NCBI GenBank assembly: GCA_033675545.1
Contig: JAWDGP010006541.1
Coordinates: 132,001 to 196,000, forward strand
From: Elysia crispata
Taxonomy: Eukaryota > Mollusca > Gastropoda > Plakobranchidae
DNA length: 64,000 nucleotides
Direction of reading: 5' to 3'
Part shown: positions 46,476-61,060 of the stretch, piece after piece
How positions within the stretch are numbered: position 1 is the first letter of the stretch
Layout of the letters: the number at the start of each line of letters is the position of its first letter
The notes under the pieces: model-generated
The model's input: the letters and a program-made list of their open reading frames with translations, nothing else
The model's database searches: none
Told to the model about the DNA's origin: nothing
Position numbers and translations under genes: made by a program

Positions 46476-48699
46476 GGAGGTTATCAATAACCATTGACAC
46501 CATGACGATGTGAAGGTCATTTTACAATATTACATATGTTTCTGAAAAAATTTAGGTTGATAAAAATGTGACAGTAATTTTTATACAAGCCCAGTGCAAT
46601 ACATTCGCTGAGCTTATCTAAAATATGGCTTTGAAAATTATGGGATCAAACAATAGAGACAAAAGCTTGGAACCGAATCAGGTAATAACTATTTTACATC
46701 ACTGTTTGCCCTTGCCAAGGAGATTATTAACCCCCTTTGTTCCACCCCCCCCCCTCCCCATTTCCCTACCTGGCCTAAAATGCACCCACCTATCGGAAAC
46801 TATTGATCCTTTATAGCGTCAACTCTTTTTGGTAACAAGAACAAAACTGACCTTTTAATGTACAAGATTTGGGCTTGGTACTAGAATTTCAATGTACGGT
46901 AAGTGATAAAATAAAATAGCAAAAAATCCTCAGACCATATTGATTTCTTTTTAGATGATATACTGGTGTGGTGGTTTAAATTGTTCTTTTGGGCAACATT
47001 CTCTTCCTTCTAACAGCTATCATCTGCATATCAGTAAAGGTAGATATTAAATCGACATGATCGTGGCTACAAAATTTCACGGAGTTATAATAAATTGTAA
47101 ATGCAAATGTAAAAGAGTAACTTGTAGAACCTAAGATAAAAGTTGGGATATCAAAGCACACACACAAGAAAGAAGGTCAGAGCGTTCTTTGTCTTGCAAA
47201 ATGTTCAATTCGCTTAAAATTTAGTTACAAAATATTTTCCATTTATTATTCCTATGTGTTGGCAGTTTGAGACCCCACAGATCTTATATAGAAACAGATT
47301 CGCCTTATATTTGTTTGTTGTTTTATTTAGTCAGTCTAAAATACAGTGATCTATGGCCTTATTTCATTTTAACATAAGCACCTGTCGAAGTTGTGGCACT
47401 CGAGTGATGAGCCTAAAACTCGTCTATCGACAAAATGAAATTTGGTCATGAGCCCCTCTTGAGCGACATAGAGCTGAAGAGGTTAGCCTTACCCTTGGTG
47501 GAAAAACTGAGGCCTTGTAGGCAGAGAAAAGGTGAATTGAAGGGCTTCCATTGACCATTACAGAGCTGAACAGAATTGGTGTAATCGTTTGAATTTCTCT
47601 TCTTGGCAATATTAGACTTCCACAGTATTTTCCTTCTATAAAATTCGTTGACATATCAGTATATGAGATATTTAAGTGGTTATAAAAGGGTAAATGCAAG
47701 TGTACAGCAGTAACTTGTATAACCTATCATAGAAAGTGGGATATCAAAAAACACACACAAGACAGATGGTCAAATTGTCCTTCTCATCACAAGTTGGTAG
47801 CCAAATATTTGAACCATTGCTCAATTTATTGATTTCAATTGTAGCTAAGGAATAAAATGTATTTGTATTAATCCAACCAGCCACTAAATATAGCCCTATT
47901 AAACAATCAGACCTTACAATTGAATCTTCAAATAAATTGAAGACATGGAGACTCAAGATATAATGGTTTTTGGAGAATGATCATCACTATAATATTCCAG
48001 TTGATAATCAATTCAATTAAGGAATGTTTTAATTATAATTAAAATGCCACTAAAGTTTGGGCATGTAGCAAATTCTGTGAATTTCCCAACCAAATTTTAA
48101 TATGAACATGGGGCGATTAGAAAAAAAAAGAAATTTGTTTAGGGAAGAAGTTGACGAAAAGATATGCAGCGTCTGACAGTCAAAGTAACAAGTGTGTAAA
48201 CTATCAATAGTGCAAAAATTATTCAAGCGTCTGACAGTCAAAGTAACAAGTATGTAAACTATCAATAGTACAAAAATTTTTCAAGGTTAATTTCTCTCTC
48301 AGTCTCATAGTATGATAGTTTAATATGGCGTCTTTAATGACAAATTTTCATAGAATTTATCTCTCTGATATAACAGGGAGTATGCATCAAGCGCAAACTT
48401 ATCACAAAACTTCTATCACTCCATTATCTATTTAGAAGTGAGGTGAATGAATAAAAATTCGTTTTGAAAAAGATACAACATGTTAAACTTGTCAGTTTAT
48501 TCATATCTTCATTGAATCACCTTCTTTATGCTTGAGTTAGACCCAGAAAACTACCCCTAAACTGGAAACAAGGTAAATGCGTTCTTTGATTAGTGTTACA
48601 TTCCCCCGGTCCGTCGAACAATCTTACACGGAGACGAACGTTTTCTATCAAGCCAGGAATGTGGCTGATTTGGTGAGATCAAACATTCATCACCAGATG

Positions 48700-49085
48700 A
48701 CTCAGCCAGTGAAGAGCTGTATTGATTAGCCTGTCAGTCATTTACAGAGCTGAACACAAACTTTCAATTAAGATGTTAAATTGATACCTCGTTGCACAGT
48801 GAAAAGCCTATCAGATTGGCCGGTCTCCGAGATGACAAAAGCAAAAATTCGTCAGGCAGTGCACAGCTGGACAGAATATCTCCCCTATTTGGCAAAACTG
48901 ACCGCCTTAGGCCATTACAAACGCTAAATAATTCTTTTTACTTGGGTGGCAAATGTGAACCCCCGTTGGCTAGTTTGAACAAATTAGCCTTCCTTTGGAA
49001 TGGCAAACGTGTGCCTCTGTCGGGCAGTTTAAGCAGAACAAATATGCCTCCCTCAGGCAAATAAGATTTGAGCAGACTTATCTCT
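48700..49085. repeat. SINE-like minisatellite, unit 2 left array
   Basis: Degenerate copies of GATTGGCC, GATGACAAAAGC, CGTCAGGCAGTGCACAGCTG and GACAGAAT. Confidence 0.65.
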
Positions 49086-52000
49086 TCATCATTCACATCC
49101 TCCATCAATAAAGATTATGTAAATTGAATGTTCTAAGTTATTTGATACCTGAAACACATAAAATGTATCGTCAGTTTAATGTGCCATTTAAACGTTGTAT
49201 ACATGTAGAGAGGAAAACCACATGGAAGATAGAAAGGATTGAAAATAATTTGCGCAAATCAAAACTTGGAAACAGTCGGAAATTAAAAAAAAAAATTACA
49301 TTTTTGCTTTGATATTCCACTGTCTCGTAGACTGTGACTGAGGTGAAAGTCCCAAGAGATTCCAGCTGACATCCATAGAACCTCCCAAAATTATTTCAGT
49401 TTATGAATACCAGTTCAAAACAGAGACAACAATGATAGACATGATTGTGGGAAGGAGCGCTACAAAGTTGGAATTCCAAAGAGCGAGACAGGTCACAACC
49501 AGGAAATAAATCTGGACTATCAAATTGTTCTCGCCTTTATTTTTTAGACCTTGATTTTTCATTTGGTGCCTAAAAATTTGCAAAAATAAAAAAACGCGAA
49601 AAAAAGGAATAATGGAAAGACTACTATAGCTAAGATATCAAACAGAAAGAAGAACGTGTCAACTGACAAAACGTTCTACTTGTGGACAGATCAGCAATGT
49701 CAAGATGAAGCCAAAACTTGAAATTAGGACAAAAACATGAGAATGTGAGCCGACTAGCTCTACACAAACTGCTTACGACTCACAGGCTGAAAACATTGTG
49801 AAACTGACTTTTTTAAAAAATATGAAATCGACTGAATTCCCTCTCTCCCTTCTAAGCCCTCCTCTTTCTCCCTCTTTTCCCACTCATTCACGCATCCTGC
49901 CTTCAACTAAAACATTTAAAAAATAAGAAAAGCGGATTTCCTTTAACTCATAATTAAAGTAAAAGAGAAATTCTGACAGGCTCATCTTTTCAGGTTCACC
50001 ATTATGTCAGCACAAATTGACGTGCAAATAAGTAACATGGAGGTTAGTAACATGCTGTTAGCGTGCACAAAAAAAAAAATAAATAAATAAAATGAAAAGA
50101 GCAATGCCAATACAATGGTGAAACCTGTAACAGATCAAGGATCAAAATTTTTATTTTCTTCGCCTTGATAATGGCTTCAAATAATGGACCTAAAGGTATC
50201 AAAATTTAGCGTTTGAATTATAGTTCTAGGTGAAGGCTTAATACTTGCACTCCTCCGCCCCTTCCCCACCCCCTCCAAAAACAAATTAAACCATGAACTG
50301 TTAAACAATAAATAGTATCCAACACAGTGTCAGTTTCCAAACACTATTTTATGAAGCAAACGAACCCACAGTAGAAGGATCAGAGATCAGCAAGTTACAC
50401 AGACTGAACAGATCTAAACTCCTCAAGAGACAAGTGACCAAATAAAATTTAAATAATTTAACTCGTAAAATTTCAACCCAAAAAATAAGTTTCGATACGC
50501 TGTAAATGAGGCTAATGATATATATAAAAACCACGATATGTTTGCTTGTTGAGAGTGGTTATCAAATACAGATACACAGCTGAAGGAAAAAAAATGATTT
50601 GAAGAAACCTTGTTTGACACAAGACAAAAACTTAAGAGCTCCCAAAAGATCAAACTGCACTTGCCAAAACACATGTTCAAGGAGAAGGCAGATAACTGAG
50701 TTTAAAAATATAAAAGAAACCATGATACACTTAACCATTGTGTGGTGCCAGAAATCAAAGATTCATACTGTTAACTTTTACTTAACATATTTTCAAGGTA
50801 ACGAAAACTGTGTAATAATATCTCTACTAAGGGAAAAAAATAACCGATGAGTGTTCTTAAACAATTATAAAAAAAAAATTGACACCTCAGAGCAAATCTA
50901 ATCCAATAAAGACATTTCATTTTTGGCTATCTCAATGTACTGCTCGCATTAAAAGAACACAAATCTACAACGGTTATCATGCAAAAGACACATTATGAAT
51001 GAGCAATATTTTCATTATGTATATTATTTTTTTTGCACAAACAACTTTCGAAAAATTATTTATATAAGCTGGGTACAAAATGAAAACGCATTCAGAAAAT
51101 AGAGCAAAACTAGTGACAGAAAAAGAAATAGCTGCATAGAGATAACCAGAGGAAAAGAGACTGACAGATATATTGACTTACACAGGCATGAGACAATAAA
51201 GACAAAGAAATGATAAAGATGATGGGCGACAATTAAGAAGAGGGTTAGAAACAGACACTTTGGATCATAATAGTTGACTGATTCGATAATAAGAGCAGAC
51301 TGTAGATGAATAACAGGCAATATTGAGTGTAAAGTGAATATACGCAGTGAGAAACAGTTCTTTTCTAGTAAAAGACGATAACTCATAGGCCGCCTTAATT
51401 AAGGATACTCGAGGTTCTATAGTTTAAAAAAATAAATCACTCCTTTGGATGTAACAGCTCCATTACAATTCTTACTGCACAGGCTGTACAAAAATTGAAC
51501 AAGGTGATCTCTGGCCTTATCTGCATATCAAACTACAACTCCCCCTTGGGCATGGAGGAACAGGAATGGTGAGACCCCACACTCACCCAAGGTGTGGGGG
51601 TCAGTTAGAGAAAAATGTCCATCTGGATAAAATATCGGATGATATAATCCCAATACACAGTTGCGCTTCTTGGATTAAGGAGGTTTGTCACTTCCTGAAT
51701 CACTTTAATGATGAAGAGAAAAATCAATGTCACAGATTTGCTGATACTTTTAAGTTCAGATTTATTTAAACTCAGACGAAAGAAATGCAAATCAGAACTT
51801 TCAATAAACATAAAGATAGAAATTGCAGTATATATTTGCATAGATCATAAAGGTCAGAGGGACATATCATTATGTAAAGTTTGACAGACTTATCTTCACG
51901 TATATCTTTTAAGACATGAATAGAAAAGCCTATGTGATATACGAGTATAGAAGCATGAAAAGAATAAAAGAAAAAAACACACATAGTTTTAAACTCAATT

Positions 52001-52849
52001 CTCTCAATTTAAACTTTTAGTCTCTTCAAGTGCCCTACACTCTCAACAAAACTTTATTTACACAGTGTTGCTCTCTATAAATCTGCTGCCAAGCAAAGAC
52101 TCACGTAAAACAATTTATTACTATTGGCCAGCGCTGAGCTTTAAGTCTAGCTAAGCGCCAATTAAAGGAGATGTTACCTTTGTTTCTGCTTAAAGCTTAT
52201 CACAGGCCGTTGGTTTTTTTTTTAATAAGAAAAATTGTCTTAACCTTTGTGTACTTCTGAAAGAGTAAAGCAGAATGAAAAAAAATGTATTCTGATTCTC
52301 TAAATGTGCCTTGATGTGGCTTCACAGCTGAATTTGAAATATTAAAACTCCCCCCCCCCCCAGAGGGCTTGATACTGTTCTTGATTGCCCAGCTTGATCT
52401 TATTACTTAAAGGTTCCTGCAGGTTCCTTTTTAGATGTAAGTGTAAATCAAAGTTTCACAAATCCATACATGGGTTCGCGGGAGTTTTATTTTAAGCAAC
52501 TTTTGTTCTTGCTCACCCCTTTCCCTACCTCTTCCGCCCGCTCCTATACACTTTCCCAGAGAGAATAAAAATGTTAATAGATGGGGCAAATTCAGCATAA
52601 CCACCAACAAGACTATTTTATGCTTAAGTATGCATTCTGACTATTCCTTTTTTTTCTTTTTTTTTATGTAAATAAAACCAGTTCTTCCAACCCAGAACTA
52701 ACTTGAGAGAGCAAAGCCTATAGCAATTCTCCAATGATTCCAAGCTTTTGGCTCAATATTAATCAAGGTTAGTTGAATTTTCCTTGAGGTTTCACAAGAG
52801 TTTAAGCTATTGATGGCCCAAAAAGATGATAGTTTATCCTTCTTCAGGC

Positions 52850-53720
52850 AAAGCTGAACATATACCCTTACTATTGAAATGGTAAAATTGATCTTTCATT
52901 GGCCTACTCAAAGCTTAAAAAGATTGGCAGCTTTCTGAGATGGCAAAAATGAACCCCCCATAGGACAATGCAAAGCTGAACGGATATGTCTTCTGCAGGC
53001 TGACAATATTGAGCCCCCATTGGGCTGTGCCGAGTTAAACAGATTAGCCTCCTCCTTGATGTCAAAACTGAGCCCTCATCAGGCCGTGAAGAGCTCAATA
53101 GATTAGCATGTTGTTCATTCTACAGATGAACAGATAAACTGGCTACTGAGATGGTAAACCAAACAGATTGGCTGTTCTCTGAGATAAAAAAAAAATGAGT
53201 CGCTGCCAGGCAATGCAGAGCTCAATCGATTAGCCTTCCTTTGGAATGGGAATTTGAGACCATATTGTCTTCATAAATCAAGACGGATTTCCCTCATTTG
53301 TTTGTTTGATTCAGTCATCAACAATATCTTTTTACGAGTAAAATTTAAGCCCGCGACAAGAGTGTCGCAGGGGGGGGGGGGTAGAACTGAAGCCATGGGC
53401 TGTAAAACTATTCTATCAACTATATGAACCTCAGACTTAAGTCCCCATTGAGCAGTGCTGAGCTTAACGGATTAGCCTTTGTTAAGGGTGACAAAATTGT
53501 CGAGCATAACAAATATTAACAAATAACCCTCGTCTTGGATTGCAAATGTGAACTTCTGTGGGCCAGTACAAAGTTGAACAGATTAGCCATCATTGTGCAA
53601 TTCAAAATTGAACAGATTAGCCTCCCTTTGGGATGGTAAACTTGAGCCTCCATCAGGCAGAACAAAATAATACGCTTCCTTGCAGCCAATCAGAGCTGAG
53701 CAGATTGATATAATTATTTA
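52850..53720. repeat. SINE-like minisatellite, unit 2 right array
   Basis: Long degenerate array of ~55-60-bp units with GAGCCCCCATTGGGCTGTGC, AACAGATTAGCCTCC and GATGTCAAAACTGAGCC type words. It is interrupted by a SINE-like piece at about 53,290-53,420 that includes a run of G. Confidence 0.8.
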
Positions 53721-55519
53721 TCATTCACAAATTGCATCAACATAAATTGAATCACGAAGAACCCTTATCTGAACACAGCCTGTCCACTTGGAAAATTCCA
53801 TTCTAATCGAAACGTCATTTCATTTTTCAGCTCGGTGGTAAGTGTGGAGGATCATTAGCAAAAACCTGACATCTGCCTGGCATCACCTGAGGTAAAAAAT
53901 GTTTAAAACAAATATCATACACATTTATAGATTTATTGAGTTAATCGACTCAAGGCTTTAAAAAAAGCTGCTTTATTGTGCAGAATTTGCTACAATCACA
54001 TTTAGCTTTTGCTTCTTTCAGCATTGCATCAATGTTTTGGAAAAAGTATAGGAAGCATCCCCAAAAGAGTTTTTTTTTCTTTGCATTTCTTTCTTTTAAA
54101 TTGAAATATTGAACTGTCTGAAAACGAATTTCCATTTTTTTTTGATTTAATGAGTCAAAGTAAAAGGCATTTTATTTCATTGACTTTATTTGCCCTGATT
54201 TTAGTATCAGATTCTTACAGTTACAAAACTAGATCTGCAAAAGAAATAGTTCAAAATGAATAATACCGAAAAGTTTCCTTTTAGCAAACCAATGTTAGGC
54301 TTTCTCACTAAACTTTTTTTTACACAGTTTAAAATTATCCACCTTACTTTGCAATCCAAAGTTAACTCTTGTTATTCTTTTCTCTCAGGCCTCCTTGTGG
54401 ATTGTTCCAGAAGTTAAAATAAATGCTATGAACCTATATGAACTTCTCTGGTTGTGTCAGTACACATTACTGGTCCAAGATCATTCATCTCTCTTCTCTG
54501 ATGCCAACGTCAAGGTCAAACTGGGAGGAAGGAGAGGGAGCTGGGAGAGACACCAAATGAAAATTTTCAGAGAGCAAAGGAAAAAAGGTCACCGCAATAA
54601 TTTGATCTGAGTGTGGATAGTGTTATAATTTACACAACTGCAGATTGACAGAAATGGGTACATTGTAAGCAAGTGTTAAAGATTTTTCAACTATTTCAGG
54701 GCATTCTGTCATGGTATCATCTCGATGTAGGAAACTTTCTTGACAAACATCCATTGAGCTTAATTGTGGCTTTGAAAATTATGGTATCAAACATTGGAGA
54801 CAAAAGCTTGGAAACGAATCAGGAAATGAAATAACTATTTTAAATCACTGTTTGCCATTGTCAAGGAGATTATTAACCCCTCCACCTCCCCTTCCAAATC
54901 TTTCCCTTTTCCCCCTTACATGGCCTAAAATGCCCCAACCATCAGAGCCTGTCGCTTCCTTATAGCCTCAACTCTTTTTGGTTACGTTTGTATCAAGAAC
55001 AAAATTGAATTTTATTTGACAGGAGTTGGGCTTGGAACTAGAATCTTAATATATGTGATAAAATCAAGTCCGCAAATTGGAGACATTATAAATAAGCATC
55101 GGTCCCCACTAATTTCTATTGAGGTGGGGTACTAGTGAGATGGTTTAGATTTCTCTTTTTAGCAACATTAACACTCTTATACTATATCTATTAACTATTG
55201 CCTACATATCAGTAAAGGCAGATATTAAATTGACATGGTCGTGGATGTAAAAGATACACGGTTATAAAATAAAGATAAATGCAAATTACAAAAGTAACTT
55301 GTAGAAACTATGATACAAGTTGGAATATCGAAACACACACACAAGGAAAAACGTCAATATGTTATTTGCCTAGCAAACTCAATGCTCTACCGACTCCAAT
55401 TTTTGCTATAAAATATTTTATATTTATATTCAAATGGGATGGAAGTTTCACAGCCTAAAGATCTTGACAGGTGGAAACAGATTCGCCACATAACTGTTAG
55501 TTGTTTGATTTAGTCTGTC

Positions 55520-55770
55520 TACTCAACAGTGATTTATGGCCTTTTTTCATTTAAACATAAATACATGTCGATGGGGCGGAACTTAAGTGATGAGGCGTAA
55601 ACTAATCTACCGACAATATGGATTTCCGTCATGAGCCCCAGTTGAGCAGCACTGGGCTGAACAGATCAGCTTACTCTAGATTACAAAATTGAATCCTCGT
55701 CGGGCATAGAAAAGCTGAAATGACAAGCCTCCATCGACCAGTATAGAGCTGAACATATGAACTGATGCAA
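55520..55770. repeat. SINE family R piece plus minisatellite patch, unit 3
   Basis: GTGATTTATGGCC then TTTCATTTAAACATAAATAC, followed by GAGCCCCAGTTGAGCAGCAC and TCGTCGGGCATAGAAAAGCTG words. Confidence 0.55.
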
Positions 55771-58700
55771 TGGTTTAAATTTCTCTTTTTGGCAAAACTA
55801 ACACTAGCACAATATTTTCGTTCTATAAAATATCATCCACATATCAGTAAACCCAATATTCAAATAAAACAGCAACTTGTAGAACATATTATACAAGACG
55901 GGATATAAAAAAAAACGCATACTCCTAAGATAGAAAGTCAAAATGTCCTTTTTGTCACAAAGTGGACAGCAAAATATTTCAACCAATGCTAAATTTAATG
56001 ACTCCAATTTTTGCTAAGGAATAATTATATAACTGAATTCCACCAGCCAGTACATGTAGCCCTACTCAATCAGACTTTACATTTGGATCTTCAAATAAAT
56101 TAATTTCACGGAAACTCAATTTCTATAAAATGGCACTTGGAGGATGATTATCAATCTAAATTAAATTCCAGTTAAATCAGTGCCATTTTAGAATGTTTTA
56201 AGCATACTTGGACAAGAGCAAATTTTGTGAATTTTCAAATCACATTTAACTATGCAACTAGAGCAATCAGAAAAAAAGAGTGAATTTGCTACGGTAATAA
56301 GTTAAGAAAAAATTCAGTGTCTGATGGTCCAGATAAGGGTATAGACAACAAATTGTGTATGAATTATTTAACTTTGATTTCTTCATCAGTCACGAGTAAA
56401 AGAATTCTAAACGTTTAACTCGTACATTTTTTCATCAATTCATCAAAGCCCCTTCCTTACACTTGTTTGACCAGGAAGTAACCTCTTAAGTAGAGATAAG
56501 GTAAATGTAATACATGCGCTTTCATTAATTTTACTTTCTTTGGGTTTCCAGAAGAATCTTACATCGAGAAAGTTGCTTTCCATCTAGCCACAAATGGGGC
56601 TGATCAGGTGAGATAAAAACGCTCACCATTTGATGACTCAGCCAGAAATCAAACCATGACCTTCCATAATTCGTTCATTGAATGTACTACCAACTGAATT
56701 ATTTGGCACTACTAATTAGTTAAGATACCAAACAGAAAAAAGAACTTGTAAACTGACATATCCTTATGGACTGAGCAGCAACATCTAGTTGAAGCCAAAC
56801 TTGAAATAAGGACAATAATGTTAGGATTGAGCCTACTAGCTCCATCCAAAACACCTAGGACTCACAGGATGAAAACCTAGTGAAACTGACTTTTTGAGAA
56901 AATATAATAGTGACTTCATGCCTTCTCTCCCTGCTTAGCCCTCCTCTTTCTCTTTCTTTCTCCACTCTTTTTTCCCCACTCATTCACACACCCTGCCTTC
57001 AACTAAAACATTTAAAAAAAAACAGAAATGGATTTCATGAAACTCATAATTAAAATAGGTTTTTATTATCTACGGGTTTATCTTTCCAGTTCCACTATTG
57101 TATCAGCACAAGTTGACATGCAGATTAGAAACATGCAGGTGAGTAACATGCTTTTAGCGTGGGCGAAAAAAAAATTTAAAAGAGCAATGCCAATACAATG
57201 GTGAAACCTATAGCAAATCGAGGATGACTATTTTTATTTTCTCTGCCATAAAAAGACATGAATGTTTTGGAAAAAAAAGCTAGGTCACTTAAGTCGATCA
57301 TAGTTTCAAGTTTGAGCATAAAGGTATCAAAATTTAGCCTTTTACGAAAAAGCTCTAGGTGAAGGCTTAACACCTGCTCGTACCTATATCCTTCCCACTT
57401 TGAAACAAAAATTAAAAAAACATTGACTATTAAAGGGTTAACAGTATCCTACACAACATCCATTTCCCAAAACATTTATGTAGAAAACGAGCTCAGTGTG
57501 AAAGGATCAGAGATAGCAAGTTACACAAACTGAGAAGATATGAACTCGCAAGAATGGCATCCTCAAGTGACACAAGTGACCCACTGAAATTTGAATAATT
57601 CAACTCAAAAAATTCTAAGACAAAGTGAGTTTCTATCTGCTGTAAATAAGGCTGATAAAAGAGAAACACAAGTAATGGTACTCAGGGTATTTTGGCTAAA
57701 AAACGGTAGCCAAATACTGATATACAGCTGAAAGAAAATAAAATGTGATGAAATTTTGACAAAATACAAAAACTAAAATGCCTCCGCCGACATCACCCAA
57801 TAAAAATCAAACTGTACTTGCAAAGCACGCTTCAAGGAAAAGACACAACTGAACTTTAAGATAGAAAAGAAAACATGATACTCAAAACCATTGTGCTATG
57901 TCATAAATTAGATTTAGTCCATAAACTGTTAATGAACTCATATTTTCAAGTTTACGGAAACTGTGTATTGACATCTCTCTACTGATTACAAACTGTTCAT
58001 AAATCAAGTGGGGGGTGGGGGGAGGGAGGGCGGAAAGATAACGGATAAGTGTTTTTAAATAATTATAAAAAATGATGTGTCAGAGCAAATGTTACCCAAT
58101 AGAGACATCTCATATTGGCTATGTCAATGAATTGCATCCGTTAAAAGAACAAAAAAACTGCAACTAAAGACGCATATTATGAATGAGCAATATTTTCATC
58201 ATGTATGATATTTATTTTGCCCCAAACAACCTTCCGAAAATTGTTCATTTACCCTGTGTACAAAATGAAATGAAAAATGACACAGCATTCGGAAAACAGA
58301 GCAACACTACAGTGACAGAAAACGAAAGAGTTGCATAGAGATAACAAGAGCAAAAGACATGCAGACAGATATACTGATTTACAAACGGACATACAAGAAC
58401 AAGTGAAGCTAAAGACAGAGACAGTAACAGTGAAAAGATGATGAGAAGATAGTTGTCCTGAATTCTGTGCAACAAAATTTGCTCAATAACTGAAGGATTT
58501 AATATAAATAGTGGAAGGTCAAAAAGGAGCCTTTTGATTAATAAAAGGCAGTAGTGAGTGTAAAATTAATTTATGCTATGATTATGAGGCAATAACTAGT
58601 AAGAGTGCTTAATTAAGAATACTCAAGGTCCAAAAGTTAAAAAAAATCAATTCTTTGGATGTAAGCGCACAATTACAGGTCTTGAATTTCCGTCACGCCG

Positions 58701-60079
58701 TGCAAACATTGAACAAGGTGATCTCTGGCCTTATCTGCAACTGTAACCCCCACTTTGGCATGAAGGAATGGAAATGCGTGATCCCAAACTCACCCAATCA
58801 TGGTATAAGGGTCAACTAGAGAAAAATATAACTGTGGGTACTTCATCTGACATTATAACGCCAAAACACATCTTTCCTGATAATTTTTCAAGCCTAGAAC
58901 TATTTAAAATTCAGTCAGGCAAACGCACAACAGTACTGATTAAAGTGCGAATCTAAATTTCCAATAATCATAAAGATAGAAATTGTGGTGAGTACTTGCT
59001 CAGACAATAAAGGTCTGAGAGGGTAACGAATCAATGTCTTCACTTTTTAAAGACTGTCTCCACACAAATGTTTGAGGCATAACATGTATAGGAATCTCTG
59101 TAGTATGTAAAAGTATGGAAAGAAAGAAAGGAAAACAACTTTTCAGAAGAAAAAAAATAGTTTCCAATTGATTTTGAGTTAAATATTCTTGGAGTATATT
59201 CTCAACACTAGTTTGTGTAATTCCTCAAGAAGATAATAGGTTTTAGGTTTGACTCTCTTCAAGCAAATAGTCAGGATTATCACATGGATAGTTTTAATAA
59301 ATGCAATAGAACATCTTGCGTCCAATTTTTGTTCCATGTTTGACCATTTAGTCTCTTCAGTTTATGCTCCCAAGATAAGTTTTAACTATTATACAGTGGA
59401 CTTTTGTAGTTTTTTTTCCTCCCATTGGAGCAAATTTTTTGGTCTAAAAAGCGTCCATCAATAGAGATGTCTCAATGTAACCTTTACTTTTGCTTAGAAT
59501 CTTCTGGCGGCTGTTACTGTGAAAGTATTCATTTTTGTTGAGAAAAAACTGTCTCGAACCTGATGTTTTCTATCTAAAAGAGTTCGCTTAGAATGTAAAA
59601 ACATGTATTCTAATAAGCATCAAAATGTGCTTTGAGGCAAGTTAATTTACAATACTGAAAAATATCCAATTTTTATTTTTTGTTATCTCATCAGACTGAA
59701 TACTATTCAATTAAAGAGACAAGACTCTGATGCCTAACTAGATCTCATAAGTTAAAAGTTCTTGTCCATCCCTTTCCCCACCTCTCCCGCACTCTACTAC
59801 ACACACTTGAACAGAAATTGAAAAAAAAAATAACGCATGGGGCAAAATAAGCTTTGTTATCACATACTTAAGTGTATATTCTGACTATTCCTTGTTGGCA
59901 AGTAAAAAAGATTTTTTAAACCCAGAAAAAACGAGGAAGAGAGCAGAGCTTATAGCAATTCTCCAACGATTCCAAGCTTTTGGGTAAATGTCAACCAACT
60001 TTAGTTGAAGTTCCCTTGAGATTTAACAAGAGTTTAAGCAAATGCAGGCTCTCAAAAAGATGATAGTTTATCCTTCACC

Positions 60080-61060
60080 AGGCAAAGCTAAACGGATTAG
60101 TCTCTGTAGGACAAGGAGGGCTCTAGGATGGCAACATATTATTAAGCTTTCATCAATATTATAGATTTGTACGGATAAGCCTTCTAGAGATGGTAAAATT
60201 GAGCCTCCATTGGGCAGTGAAAACCTGCATTGATTATCCTCCGCCAGTCATTTCAGAGCCGAACTATTGAGATGGTAAACTTGATCTTTTGTTGGCCAGT
60301 GAAAAGCCAACAAAGACTGGCAGCTCTCTGAGATGGTTAAAACGAATCCCCATAGGGCAGTGTAGTGTTGAATAGATTAGCCTCCCCCTAGATGGCAAAA
60401 TTGAGCCCCCATCGGGCAATGCATACAGAGCTAAATAGATTGGCCTCCCCCTTGATCGCGAAATTGAGCCTCCATCGGGCTGTGAAGTGCTAAATTGATT
60501 AGCCTATTGGTCATAACATAGCTGAATAGATGACCTTTATATTGAGATTATAAATCAAACAGATTGGTCGCTATCTGAGATTAGAATAAAAAAAAAAAAA
60601 AAAACGAGTCCTCGTCATTGCAGAGCTCAGCAAATAAGCCTTTAAATTGAGACTATATTGGTCTTCACAAATCAAAACTGATTCCCCTTTTATCTCACTG
60701 TTTGGTGCAGCCTATCAACAACACGATCTAAGGCCTTCTTTCATATCAAAGTTAAGCCCAGGGAAAGGAACTGCAGCAATGAGTCCAAAAATTCTTGAAC
60801 CCTCGCAAAGCAGTAAAGAGCTGAACAGGTTAGGTTCCATAAGTGTGACAAAATTGTCTCCCGTCAGACACTACATGTGCTAAAAAATATTACCTTTTTA
60901 TTGGATTACAACCTAGAGCCTCCACCTGGCCAGTACATAGCTGAACAGATTAGCCATCATCGGGCATTGGCAAAACTGAACAGATCAGCCTTTCGGATGG
61001 CAAACTTGAGCCTCCATCGGGTAGATCAAGGTCTCTGTCAGGCAAATCAGAGCTGAACAG
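60080..61060. repeat. SINE-like minisatellite, unit 3 array
   Basis: About 1 kb of degenerate ~55-60-bp units with GAGCCTCCATCGGGCAGTG, AAATAGATTGGCCTCCCCC and GATGGCAAAATTGAGCC type words. Confidence 0.82.

Larger units (their letters stand above)
45500..54600. repeat. Segmental repeat unit 2 (~9.1 kb)
   Basis: Same landmark order as unit 1: CTTAGGTCTTTA (45,599), AAAGCTTGGAACCG (46,665), SINE (48,620), GCCAATACAATGGTGAAAC (50,105), AGCAAGTTACACAGACTG (50,389), TTAATTAAGG (51,395), SINE (about 51,500-51,600), minisatellite (52,850-53,720), GGCATCACCTGAGG (53,879). The 44.3-45.0 kb block of unit 1 seems absent. No gene was found. Confidence 0.8.
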
